Below the pieces are notes generated by a model, which was given only the letters and a program-made list of their open reading frames with translations, had not been told where the DNA came from and made no database searches. Positions 52,303 to 64,000 of a DNA stretch of 64,000 nt are shown here, in pieces. The translations under genes and the position numbers were made by a program. Source of the DNA: Vespula vulgaris (Eukaryota; Arthropoda; Insecta; Hymenoptera; Vespidae); contig NC_066586.1 of assembly GCF_905475345.1 (NCBI RefSeq), positions 16,726,812-16,790,811 on the forward strand. Reading direction: 5' to 3'. Positions within the stretch are counted from its first letter, which is position 1. Every line of letters begins with the position of its first letter.

Positions 52303-52429
52303 TACGCTCTCTCCTCTCTATCTCCCTCTCACTCTCATCCCTTTCTCTGTACGACTCTTTGTCAGTACATCTGTATGCACATTTATGTATTTATCCACAT
52401 AAGAGAGAGAAAGAAAGAGAGAGAGAGAA

Positions 52430-52479
<50 letters not shown>

Positions 52480-54442
52480 GTGAATTAGTCCCGATCGCAT
52501 TAAAACGTATTCTAAGCGCGAACTCGTAAAAACGTTCACACGAAAATTCATCCTACCGTAATAAATTATAATTAATGCCAAAACTTTACTCTGCTAACAG
52601 TCGAAGTCTGTATATCTCTGTACGTTCGTGAGTGCGTGTATGTATAAATATGATTTTAAATTTCTCGAGCAGTAAAATAATAATAACGAAAAAACGCGTG
52701 TTATCTGAAAATTAGAGATATTTTTGTTTGTTCTTTTATTATCGTCCAATTAAATAAATTAAATGTGAACCGTTTCATTTAATTTCTTTTTTCTTTTTCT
52801 TTTCTTTTCTTTTCTTTTTCGTTTCTTCGTTTCTTTTTTAATTTTTTTTTTTTAAGCATCAGTCAGCGAAAATTGGCGTTAGTGTTAATATGTTTTTTTC
52901 TTTTTTGTTTTTTTTTTGTTTTAAACCTCTCTTTTACAAAATTTTCTTTTACCGCGTTTCAACGATTGTTTACGTTCGTACGAACAAATAATTTTTACGA
53001 ACGAATGTTTAAATAAATACGAAGCAACGGCGATTCGGTGAACGTAAAAATATTTCACATAACGATGCACACCGAATATCGGTCCAGATATCGAAGCCAA
53101 TTAATTTCTCCTACGTACATTCACCGGCAATATACGAGAGTAACCATAAAGTTTTCTCGTATAAGAAGCGAAGCGAGTGCACTGTAGAAGGTAAGGATGG
53201 AAAGTTTTAATGGAATTTTACTGGGAACTCTCTGGCTCGAATTTAACTATCTCGAAATGAGAGCTAAGTAGCCATGGACGTACATAGCTGAACGTATGTA
53301 CGTACAACTATATGCACATACAACGCATTAATAAAAATTTTGCACTATAAATATGCATAAGTTAATAAATCTCTTCGTCCTTGTTATACCGACAATATTT
53401 ATTTGTCAATTTTCTTTTTTTTCTTTTTTTTTTTACTTTCTTCTTTTTCTTCTGATCAACGTTTAACGTTCATTTATTTTGTTCTTTCTTGTCATTTTCT
53501 TTTCAATTACGTCAAAATATAAATGAGAGTGGTAGCACGATAATTATTGCATTAAAATTTTGTTTTGTAAAAATAACAATATCGTTTATTTTGCGATTGA
53601 ATTATTACGTCGAGACTCTTGAAAATTTCATGGGCTGCCTAAGAAAGAATCACGATTCATAGTTCACGCGTCCACTGATTTATGCAATATGGAAGCCCCT
53701 GTACGTATGCAACACTATACACTTGATCAATAATGTTCCTTGCAAACCGCCATCTATCAGCTGGAAACACTTTTTTAACCCACTACGACATGCAGCATGC
53801 TGCATTAATGCATTTAGTACAGATAAACTATCGCAGAGATCCAAAAATAACAAAAAGAAAAAGAAAAGTTTCTTACTTATAAATTGCATTCGCAAAGAAA
53901 CATTATTATCGATCAATATATACGACGCATTGCCTATCCTCAGGCGTAACTAATAATAATACATAAATACTGTTTACATTATTTCTCCGTATTTTCTTTT
54001 TCCTTGCGAATGAAAAAATAAAAAGAATAATAAAAAAAAAGGGATGGATTCTCGCGGATGGAAAATAAAAAAAAAAAAGATTAAACGAAGAAAAAAAATA
54101 AAAGAAAAGAAAGAAAGAAAGAAAGAAAAGAGAAAAAGAAAGAAGAAAAAGAACAATACAAATGGAATCCGAGCGGAAAAAGAAAAACATTTTCGCTCGA
54201 AAGGAAAACAATCGTCCCTTCGCTATTCTTTCCAATAGGATGCATTTAATAAACTCGATGCATCGGTATTAACCTTTGTAGGCAGAATATAAAACTGTGA
54301 AGGATAAACGTCCTTGGCTATTTCCTTTAAGATTTTCTAGTAGAATTTCTTTTTTATTATTTTTTTTCTCGAGACTTTTTTTGATCGAATTTATCACGTC
54401 AAATATTGTTTTATTTCTTATTGTTAAATAAATTTATTCAAG

Positions 54443-54489
<47 letters not shown>

Positions 54490-56360
54490 ATAAATTTCTT
54501 CAAAGTTCAATCGAATATATTTCATTTGTAGATCACACGTATACGATATACGTATATTATATCGGTATCCTTTGGAAATTTATTACATTACAAATCTCGA
54601 TCGTTTCGATCTCTCGAACGGAATAATATATCATTAATTCATTCAATCGAAACAACTTACGTCTTTAAAACGAGCTAACATCTTCTGACTATAAGATTTA
54701 GGATGGTCTAAGGATGAATAACTCTGGCAAATCGCCAACTTGAATTCATTTGAATACTTCCTTCCACCAACTTGCCAAACATTCTACGACGAAACACACA
54801 CACACACACAGAGACATACTGTTATTACTGTTTCGTACTTACTATATACCAAACCACTCTCTACTTTTTGAATTTACGAGACTTTCCGAACGTTAAAATT
54901 TTACGGTAAGGAACTGTTAATGGATCCTCCAGTCCACTTTATTTTTATTTTCTTTCTTTCTTTTTTTTTTTGTTGAATTCTATTTCTATTTTTTTTTCAT
55001 TTTTCTTTTTTTTTTCTTCTTTTACGAAGATTACTAATAGCTTTTTCTCTTAAAACATATTTCTTCGAGTACTGCGGGATCAGCCGCAAAAGTTTCAAAG
55101 CTTATGGTTTTATAATCTGAACGAAGGAAAAAGGAAAAAAAAATTAAGCTCATAAAAAGTCTCGAGAAAGTGATCGATTTTTGAAAAAAATCATTTGAGA
55201 ACTTTCGATCAGAGTTTCGATAGAAAAAAAAAAAAAATAAAGAAAGAAAGAAAAAAGGAAAGAAAGAAATCATCACACGTTAACTCGCTAACTGAATACG
55301 GATCTTTCAAAAATATTATTCGTATAAATAAGGATTATCCGTAATACGTATGTGTATTATCACTGAAGAAATATATATATATATATACACATATTATACA
55401 TATAAACCACTTATGTACTTAAATGTAATACATGTAGGTTTGTTGTTTCATGGGAAGGATAAAATAAGGATATAAATTCAATATACGGACCAATGAATTC
55501 CTTCCTTGTCGATCGTTAAACAAACTCGAGAGAACTCGAACACTTCTGTATATAATTTATATGCACATACACATACACACATATACGTATATACAAACAT
55601 AATATATAAGCGATATATAAAAATGGAAAGCAATATCGTAGGGTATATATTCTCTTTACTCATCGTTTATTTTGTTGATATTAAGTACCTATACAACGTC
55701 TCGAAGACACACCAAAGAAGAGAAATTTTAATGGGATTTCTTTGATACCTCATTTCTTTCTTTTCTATTCGTTTTCTTTTTTCTTTCGTCCCATTTTTTT
55801 CTCTCTTCACATTTTCATGGGAGAACCATCGAACAAATTTTATAACTACATGCGAAAGGAATCCGATACGTAACTTCTTATTCTTTTTTTTTTCAATCTT
55901 TTTCTCTCGCGTTTTTCAAAAATGTTAAACCTCCTTTATGATTTCCACAATTCCGAGAATATACTTCTCTAAGGTTTCCTAATACTTTCGTATAATTCAA
56001 TTTTCCAAACAATGAAAAAGAAAAAAAAAAGGAAATGAAAAAAAAAAGATACAAAAAGAAAAAAAAAATGTAAGCACGATCCAAGAGAAAGAAAATAATT
56101 TTTTATCTATCTATCTACCTATTTATATGTATATAAATTTTTTATATCTTGAAATAATAAATACTAGAAATAATATTCACTTAAGAATCTTTCGAACGAA
56201 TAAATCCGACAACTACAAATGGAAAGAATTCAAAATAGAATTTTCAGTAGGTGGAATAAAATAAGACAGAAACGTGTGAACGCGAGAAGTCCGATATTAA
56301 GGTTGAAAAATTCTTTGGGACAGAACGACGTCATCTACTGACGTTTTCAAGATTGTTTCC

Positions 56361-56411
<51 letters not shown>

Positions 56412-56685
56412 CCTTCTTTTTTCCCTTCTCGCGAACCTTCTGTATTCCAAAAGTGTGTTACGTGAAAAAGGTACCTCACCTCCCGAAAGTGGGGTTGAAG
56501 TTAGGGTGGGGGTTGAGATTGGGGAGGTGGGGGGTGGAGCACAACGAAAAACTCGCACGGAAACACGTTCGGATGGATTTATCGTTTGCGAAGTCACGTC
56601 GTCGAGCAGATTTTCCCTTTCAACTCTCTCTCTCTCTCTTTCTCTCTCGCTCGTTCACTCGTCATACAGTCGACTTGCATCACTG

Positions 56686-56716
<31 letters not shown>

Positions 56717-57227
56717 ATACGAAACTGCAGGCTACGATAAAGGCGGAAATGAGCTTTGTATTGGAAATCGTGTTTATTGGAAATGTATTGGAAGAATTCT
56801 TTATAGTGGAAAAAAGTTTTGATCTATTCGAGGAGAAAAAGAGATCGAAGAGGTTACATTTCTGGATGGTGAGAGTAAGGATAAGGGTAAAAGGAGGATG
56901 GACGTACGTATGGACATACGTATGTACATATGTACGTATATATGTAGGTACGTATGTATATGGACAGTAGGAGTATCGTGTTAGTGAGTGAAAGGTAGAT
57001 AGGAAGGTTAGAATGGAGTTTGATAGTGAAAAAGAAGATCTAAAGAAGAACGTGAACGTGAACGTGAACGTGAACGCGAACGCGTTTCATGAGTTACTTT
57101 TCTACGAGAGAGAGAGAGAGAGAGAGAGAGAGTTAGGATTTATTTCTCTTTGATCTCACTGAAATTCTCTTGACTTTTATCCTAACCAAAGAAGAGAATG
57201 AGAGAAAAACAGAGATAGAAATAGAGA

Positions 57228-57281
<54 letters not shown>

Positions 57282-57504
57282 AAAGGCTAGTCTTGCTCTT
57301 TAAAAAGAAGCATGGTGGTGGAAAAGAGAAAGGTTTGAAGGGGTTGGGATGTTAGGTAACAGAGGTGAGACGGAACGAAAAGAACGTTTCGAAATCTTCG
57401 AAGCATCGAATTCGAGGCCGATTTAGAGACTAACACAGAAATTATTTTCTTTTTCTTTTAGGTCAAGCAGGATTTTTCTTTTATTAAGGTTATACGAAAT
57501 TAGC

Positions 57505-57556
<52 letters not shown>

Positions 57557-59924
57557 TGTATGTATGTATCACTCTCTCTTTTGCACATTCTTTCTATTTC
57601 CTTCTAACACTCGTGTTTTTTCTCTTTGTTAGATTATTGTCTGATCGAGCTCGTGACGTCATAACCCGAAAACCCTCCAACGATTTCACGGTTTCCATTT
57701 ATCGTCATGGGTGAAGGGACTAGGAGTGGAAAGGAAAAGAATAGAAAAAGAAACCGATTTTCTTGTTTTCAACGAACGAACTAGAAAAAATGGAGAAAAA
57801 AATGAAGGAAGAAAGAATGAACGAACGAATAGGTGCTTCAAGGACAGGGTAGGCAGCATCCTCTTTTTCTTGGGTTAAGGATTTTGAAATTTAGCACTTA
57901 CACGAGCTCGTTTTGGAGAAAAAGGAAAAAGAAGAAGAAAAAAAGAACTTTATAAGCCGATCGTGGTTCTAGGTACGATGATTTTGTGGAGGACATTTCC
58001 CTCTCTTTCCTTTCTTACCTTCGTTCTCTCTCTCTCTCTCTCTCTATCTCTTTCTATCGTTATATATATATATATATATTCTTCTTCCTTACTTTTTACA
58101 CATTTTTCAATAGAAAAAGTCTGAACGATCCTGTTTTTATCGACACTTCGTCCTTACCATCGATAAATCGATTTACCTTCTACACCTTCCTTTCGACTAC
58201 GTGTACATACTGTATAAGGGCTGCATATGAATATGCGTATATGCACGTGTGTATGTGTATGTGTTGATACCTTCTTAACTATTAATTGAATATCGAATGT
58301 GATCAGGTAAGAAAACTCTAAAAATATATAATATATTTCATACTTATAATTAATATATAAGATGATAAATAATAAGTAATAATATAAATAAATAATAACA
58401 CAATAATGTGTTTGTATGTATGTGCGTGTATACATACGAATGTATGGGAGTGTAAAAAAAATTCTTAGAAAATAAAAAAGTGAAGAAAAAAAAAAGGAGA
58501 GTAATGTACGAACATCTCTTTTCTCTCTCTATTTTCTCTCTCTTTCTCTCTCTTTCTCTCTTTTTACGCGCACAACATTCTCAGAAAATAAAGTAAAAGA
58601 AAAATTCGCACCTTTTTCATTCCTTCACTTTTTTTTTCTTTTCTCCTTTCTCCCTTCTAAAGGAAAAAGAGAAAAAAAAAAGAAATTAGGAAATTAAAAA
58701 TTTCATTTCGAAGAATTCGAAAAAAGAAACGAAGGAATTAATCTCGAATGCTCCAAAGTACGAGTAAATAATTACATACAAGTATATTACGTACATGTAA
58801 CATATATAATACAATTATAATACATTACATATAATACATATAATATAATAATACCAGTATAATATATATAATACATTATTATCATTATTATTTTTATTAT
58901 TATTAATAACAGGGTCTCGAAAAAAAAAACGAAAAAGAAAAAGAAAAAGAAAAAAAAACAAATAAAAGAACTAACGTTTGTAAGTATTTACACTGGAACA
59001 TTAATTCGAAGAAGACATAAATCTCACGAAATTTTTGCGATATACGAAGAGATGGGTACCGAACGACAAGAAGGAAAAAAAGAAAAAGAAAAAGAAAAAA
59101 AACGAAAAAGAGAAAGAAAAAGAAGAAGAAGAAGAAGAAGAAAAAGAAGAAGCAATGACGTTGGTCGACGCGATCTCGTTATTTACGAGGGACGATAAAT
59201 AATCAGAAAAATATAATAAGTGTCGTACCACGAGCTTTTCAACTACTCTCTCTCTCTCTCTCTCCTTCCCTCCCCCTCTCTCTCTCTTTCATCTCTCTTC
59301 TACACACTCAAAGAACACCCGTAGCGCAAAACGATAGATCCTTTCCTCTCGATTTCGATCTCGAAATGCAAAGACCGTTTCGATGCAATAAATTCACGTC
59401 TTCTCGATGGAAAGAAGAGACGACGAGGATGTTCGATGATTCGAGGACACCCTCCCCTATCTCTCCCCTCCCCTCCCTCTCTCCCTCTTCCACGCCATCC
59501 ATACCATCTATCCCAACACCCTTCTTTCTCCTCTTCTTCCTTCTCTTTCTTTCCTCTTCTCTTTACCCTCTTCTTTTCAACCCCTACACATAATATATTC
59601 CTCTATCTTTGAGAACTTATTTTTTTTTTTACTACTCTTTTCCTCATTCTACTTCTTTTCCTTTGTTTCTTTGTTTCTTTCTTTCTTCCTATTCTTTTTC
59701 TTTTTCTAGTTCTACTTCTACTTTTTTTCTTCTTCTTCTTCTTCTTCTTCTTCTTCTTCTGTGAACTCCTCTTGTGAAGGATTTTCGAGATGCGTTGGAA
59801 TATTCGCGATATTAACAAAAGAAAAAGTATGTACCTGTCTACTTATATAGTTATATATCTGACTATATTCACGAGTGAAGATGGATATATGTATATAGGT
59901 ACATAGGTATATGTGTATATATAT

Positions 59925-59976
<52 letters not shown>

Positions 59977-60640
59977 ATGAGTATGTATGTATGTATGATG
60001 TAAGTATGGACGTTATGTATAAGAGAGGGATGAAAAAAGTATATATTAGAATTATTAATTCTTAAGAGTACAGACGCTTATAACATTTGAATTTCTTTGA
60101 ATGTAAGATCTGGTGTTAGATGAAAAAAAAAAAAAATTTGAAAATTTCCAATCCCATAAAAAAGAAGACAACTCTGTTCTTACCTCTTTCATTTTTTTTC
60201 TTTTTTTTTTCTTTTTCTTTCATAAGATTCTTTATCAGATCAAATTTTGAAAAAATGATTATGACCATGTAGAATTTGAAGAACTTGCAATTAAATATTC
60301 TTTTTCCTATGCTTTTCATGTTTCATAACATTTTTATTCTCTCTCTATCTCTTTCTCTCTTTCTCTCTTTCTCTGTTTTATTTTCTTTCTTTTTTTTCTG
60401 TTCCTGAAGGGTTTCGACCGATAGATGAAGGAAGTCGAACGTGATTTCGACGTGAAAACGTCCGAGAGATTGAAATAACGAGCGCCAAATGCTCTCTCTT
60501 TCTCTCTCTCTTTTTCTTTTTTCTTCTATTTTTTTATTTTTTATGCACAAGAAGAGATAGACAAGTTCGTGTTATGAAAAAATTGCATGACGATTGCACA
60601 CGCGACATACATATCTATATACATTTATGTTATGTATACG

Positions 60641-60684
<44 letters not shown>

Positions 60685-60854
60685 CACTCACACACACACA
60701 CAAACACACACAGCTTGCATGCATCACTTTCTTGAATTTAATTGAACGAGATGCCATAGGAAAGTACTAAACGAAGAGAGAAAATAATGAACGCAATAAA
60801 TAATATCGAACAATAGCGGTTGACCCAGTTTTCTAAAAGAGAGAAAGAAAGAGA

Positions 60855-60894
<40 letters not shown>

Positions 60895-62489
60895 TAGAGA
60901 GAGAGAAGGTTCCTGAAGTGGTTCGTTCTATGCAAGGAAAACGAAATAGAGTAAGAAGAGAGAAAAGAAAAGAACTGGCCGGTGCGTTGTTCATGGTCGT
61001 TGGACGAAGCAAAAAATGACGTTATCGATTAAAATTAGAAAAAGAGAAATAAAAAAAATATATATATCAATAAAATAGAAGAAAATAGAAGGAAATGGTA
61101 TTGGCAGAAACAAAAATAAAGAACAAAATTATTAAAACGAGAAAAAAGAAAAGAAAAAAGAATATAGAAAAGAAAAAAGAGAAAGAAAATATATAATCCA
61201 GTAAGGGATAAAAAAAAATTTCACCCTCGGTTTACTTAAAATAAATCTTAGAACTAGGAGCGTGCAGGAAAGCGTGAAAAGAAGAAAATGGACGATACAT
61301 TGCCGATGTCACCTCTCCTTCTTTTTCTCTCCCTCTCTCTTTCTCTCGATAACGTCATTATTCGACCGGCAAATAAAATTTTATGACCGTCGTCGTTCTT
61401 TCCCCAAGTGACCGTCTTTTTCAACGTACCTTGCCTATCGGCCTATTTCTTTCAACGACTAGCAATATTCAAGAATTGGTTAACTTTTTTTTTTTTCTAA
61501 CTTTCTTTCTATTTTTTTTTCTTCTCATCTCTTTCTTTCTTTCTTAAACTAAATTATACCGATTTATCCGATTTAATCTGATATATCCAATATGGATTTC
61601 GCTGAAGGAGACTATAAAAAAAAAAAAAAAGAAAAAGAAAATTCAAAGACCTTCAAAATTTTATCATTTCAAATCTCTCTTCTTTCTTTCTTTTTTTATT
61701 TTCTTTTTTTTTTTTTTGTTTTACAGATCGATAAAAGACCCAGAAGATTTTTTCTCTTAACGAGATAAGATTTTCGAAACAAGGTAAAAAATTTCGAGAG
61801 AGAAGTGATTCATCATGAAAAAAGACCGCTTAAGAACTTATCGGTTCTGGGATTTATTTTTTTGACAAATGAGAAAAAAAAATTGTCGTTTCGCATAGGA
61901 ATGTTTCATGTAAACCAGAAAAACGTATTATCGTATTATCAGGACGAGAGTAAAAAATTTATATATGTACATTATATATATACGCGTATATGTGTGTGCG
62001 TACATGATACATACATACATACATACGTACACACACATATATATATATATATGCATAAGTGTGATACATATATAACGGAATTCTACGCAGGTTAGTATAG
62101 AGTATATGCAAATTCGTAAATACTCGTAGAGTCGCGTGTACGTACATGTCGTTTGGAAACTTTCGCGATAACGGCCTCGTAACGCTGAGGTATAACTTTC
62201 GAAGGTAGTTTCCTGCTCGATACCTTCCTCTCACGCTCGTTCACCACCATTCACCGATAAGGCCACACGTACACGTTTCTATACACATTTACATCAACAT
62301 TATATCAACGTATATGGATTTTCACACATACATACATACACATACACATACACATACAGAGAAATCACACCTCCATCCAAACGTATACACTATACATATC
62401 CATACATATATACTATGTACCTACATACATGTGTGTATGTATGTGTATATGTGTCAGGTGTCAAAAACATATGCAACATAACCATAGTA

Positions 62490-62523
<34 letters not shown>

Positions 62524-63380
62524 AAGGTAAATGATATAGATGTGTTAGTAAGTGTAGCACTATTACGCGGCAAACGGTAAACGAAGCTGCTGTGTGGCTA
62601 CAGAAGGCACGATCTTACCAACGAGCTGAGCTTTCCGCTTTGTAATTAGTCCAGAGAGTACGTACTACGTACTTAGATACATATGTGCGCGGGCGCACAT
62701 TTACTCTCTCATCGACGTACTAGCATACAAAATGAGAGAAGGAAAAAGAGAGAGAGAGAGAGAGAGAGAGAACAAATAAAATTCTACCTAGGGAAAAGCG
62801 AATGCTGAACTCTTCCTACACTGGTAAAACTTTTGAAATAATACGAGATATATGTATAACAGAGTATTTTATATCCCACGAACACGTGAAAATTTCCACG
62901 AATTTTAACACTCTACTTCAATTTTCAAACGAATTTTCTCACTGTCTGTTTCTCTCTTTCTCCCTTTTCCCTTCGTTCATTGGTAGTGAAGTTCATCGGT
63001 ATCTTTAACTTTAGATTTAAAACGATCGTGAGTGTACTCATTCAAATGACCCTTTTAGATACATATTCTTAATTTACGATGGATGAATTCTTGTTTTTCT
63101 GCGTTCTTTTTTGTTCTTTTTTGTTTCATTTTCTCTCCGTTTTATCTCTTTTTCTTTTTCCTTTTTTTTTTCCAGAAAGAAATGAAACATTTTACGAAAC
63201 ACATTAACTATAAATATAATCATATATGTGCATTTTTTCTAAATTGAGTAACATTGTCGAGAAGAATTTCATAGAGAAAAACTGCACCGATATTAAAAAT
63301 AGAAAATGAAACATGGAAACGAAAGAAAAAAAGAAACGGAAAAAAAATTGATTTTTCTGTAAAGGAATTAAAAAACAGAG

Positions 63381-63383
<3 letters not shown>
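50590..63383. other. Repeat-dense non-coding DNA
   Basis: It includes AT at 51700-51740, GA at 52404-52475, (TTA)n at 54443-54488, CT at 56364-56398, (GAACGT)n-like at 57049-57084, GA at 57231-57279, (AT)(GTAT) at 57504-57569, AT at 59927-59968 and 60644-60680. A GC-richer patch at 51900-52260 has a minus-strand frame of 95 codons that I do not accept as a gene. A 16-bp palindrome, ATGCAGCATGCTGCAT, lies at 53790-53805. Confidence 0.5.
62567..62638 (-). pseudogene. Possible decayed tRNA or tRNA-derived sequence
   Basis: A 72-nt minus-strand segment has ends GCGGAAA and TTGCCGC that pair at six of seven positions, an AGCTCAG...TTGGTAAG stretch resembling a D arm, a five-pair arm with one mismatch around loop TTCTGTA (which would place CTG as anticodon), and TTCG at the T-loop position. 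The D and T stems do not pair well and the T-loop purine is missing. It is not an intact tRNA; it could be a pseudogene, a SINE head or chance. Confidence 0.15.

Positions 63384-63475
<92 letters not shown>
63384..63475 (+). repeat. (GA)46 microsatellite
   Basis: It is the longest pure dinucleotide array in the window. Confidence 0.95.
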
Positions 63476-63477
<2 letters not shown>

Positions 63478-63744
63478 AAAAATCGTTACAATAATTAAAG
63501 ATTTAATAAGCCTGATCGAATCAAAACGTCGATCTAACTTATCAAAATATTTCTTTAGCAAACGAAAAAAAAAATATATATATATATATTCAACAAAAAC
63601 AATTCTCTTCGTTCGCAAAGATATCCTATAGGACCCTTAACTACAGTAGGTAACCTCATAGATGCAAGACTCCTAACGCAGATAAGGAAAAAGGAAAACT
63701 GATTGGAAAATGCGAGGAAGTAAATAGCAACGAGAGAGACGAGG

Positions 63745-63745
63745 A

Positions 63746-63784
<39 letters not shown>

Positions 63785-63808
63785 ATAGATAGATAGATAG
63801 ATAGATAA
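63745..63808 (+). repeat. (AAAT)n(GATA)n microsatellite
   Basis: About ten AAAT units run directly into about five GATA units; a GA array follows at 63864-63900. Confidence 0.95.
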
Positions 63809-63855
63809 ATAGATGTATAGATAAAAAATGAGAAAAAAGACAAAGAGAAAGTGAG

Positions 63856-63904
<49 letters not shown>

Positions 63905-63969
63905 GTAGAGTAGAGAGAAAGAAAGAAAAGAGGAAGCAAAGAAGCGCACATTGTGATTCATGATACCAG

Positions 63970-64000
63970 GTGGTCCCTATCAAATTGATATGCCGCCAGC
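63970..64000 (+). CDS. Possible exon edge at the right end of the window
   Basis: After an AG at 63968-63969 the plus strand reads two bases and then Gly-Pro-Tyr-Gln-Ile-Asp-Met-Pro-Pro, which looks protein-like, and the frame runs off the window. The preceding DNA is purine-rich rather than pyrimidine-rich, which argues against an acceptor. The minus strand is also open, reading AYQFDRDHL to a weak donor (G|GTATCA), but joined directly to the exon at 45734 its only phase-compatible frame would give TGA. Only about 30 bases are visible. Confidence 0.15.
   Translation, partial: MVPIKLICRQ

Noticed and set aside
1..64000. CRISPR array or bacterial operon
   Set aside because: The tandem repeats are simple sequence or a degenerate minisatellite without regular unique spacers, and the gene structure is eukaryotic.

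Overview
The window is AT-rich eukaryotic nuclear DNA with very dense microsatellites: long (GA)n/(CT)n, (AT)n, (GATA)n and (ATGT)n arrays and many homopurine/homopyrimidine runs. Coding-like sequence is confined to a small GC- and CpG-rich island. Small introns with standard GT-AG sites, low GC, CpG-rich exons and the (GA)n load suggest an insect genome, most likely a hymenopteran (bee, ant or vespid wasp). The taxon is an inference; no marker gene is present.

One gene is well supported, on the minus strand between about 47.7 kb and 37.4 kb. Three exons join with matching splice phases: 45734-45071, 44913-43139 and 42562-41852. They encode about 1,040 residues of a Ser/Pro/Gly/Gln-rich, probably disordered protein. 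About two dozen [DE]R[YF] tripeptides recur through it; it also has a polyglutamine tract, a 62-residue polyglycine tract and a small Cys cluster. I do not recognise the family. A 70-nt exon with strong splice sites at 47698-47629 would be a 5'UTR exon, placing the start at the ATG at 45703. A phase-compatible exon at 37760-37403 could supply the stop. With both, the model is 1,158 aa.

Two features of this gene deserve most attention. First, the +1 frame is open through the whole of exon 45734-45071, across the splice junction and through most of exon 44913-43139. Its ATG lies 19 nt after the proposed main ATG and opens 757 codons, a possible dual-coding transcript. Second, the RYV codons of the repeated motif double as splice-donor sequences, all in the same phase.

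Layout: 1-37 kb is repeat-dense non-coding DNA with a few islands: a GC-richer block at 18.64-19.05 kb, an unassigned 93-codon reading frame at 20242-19961, an NRF-1/E-box cluster at 22.1 kb, an unusual non-repetitive block at 33.4-34.2 kb, a G-quadruplex motif at 36.93 kb and a 32-bp minisatellite at 37.04-37.42 kb. From 37.4 to 47.7 kb is the gene. From 47.7 to 64 kb is repeat-dense non-coding DNA, probably upstream or intronic sequence, with an (AGGTA)n array, a 22-bp perfect palindrome, a tRNA-like remnant and a possible exon edge at the extreme right end. No rRNA, intact tRNA, CRISPR array or intact transposon was seen.
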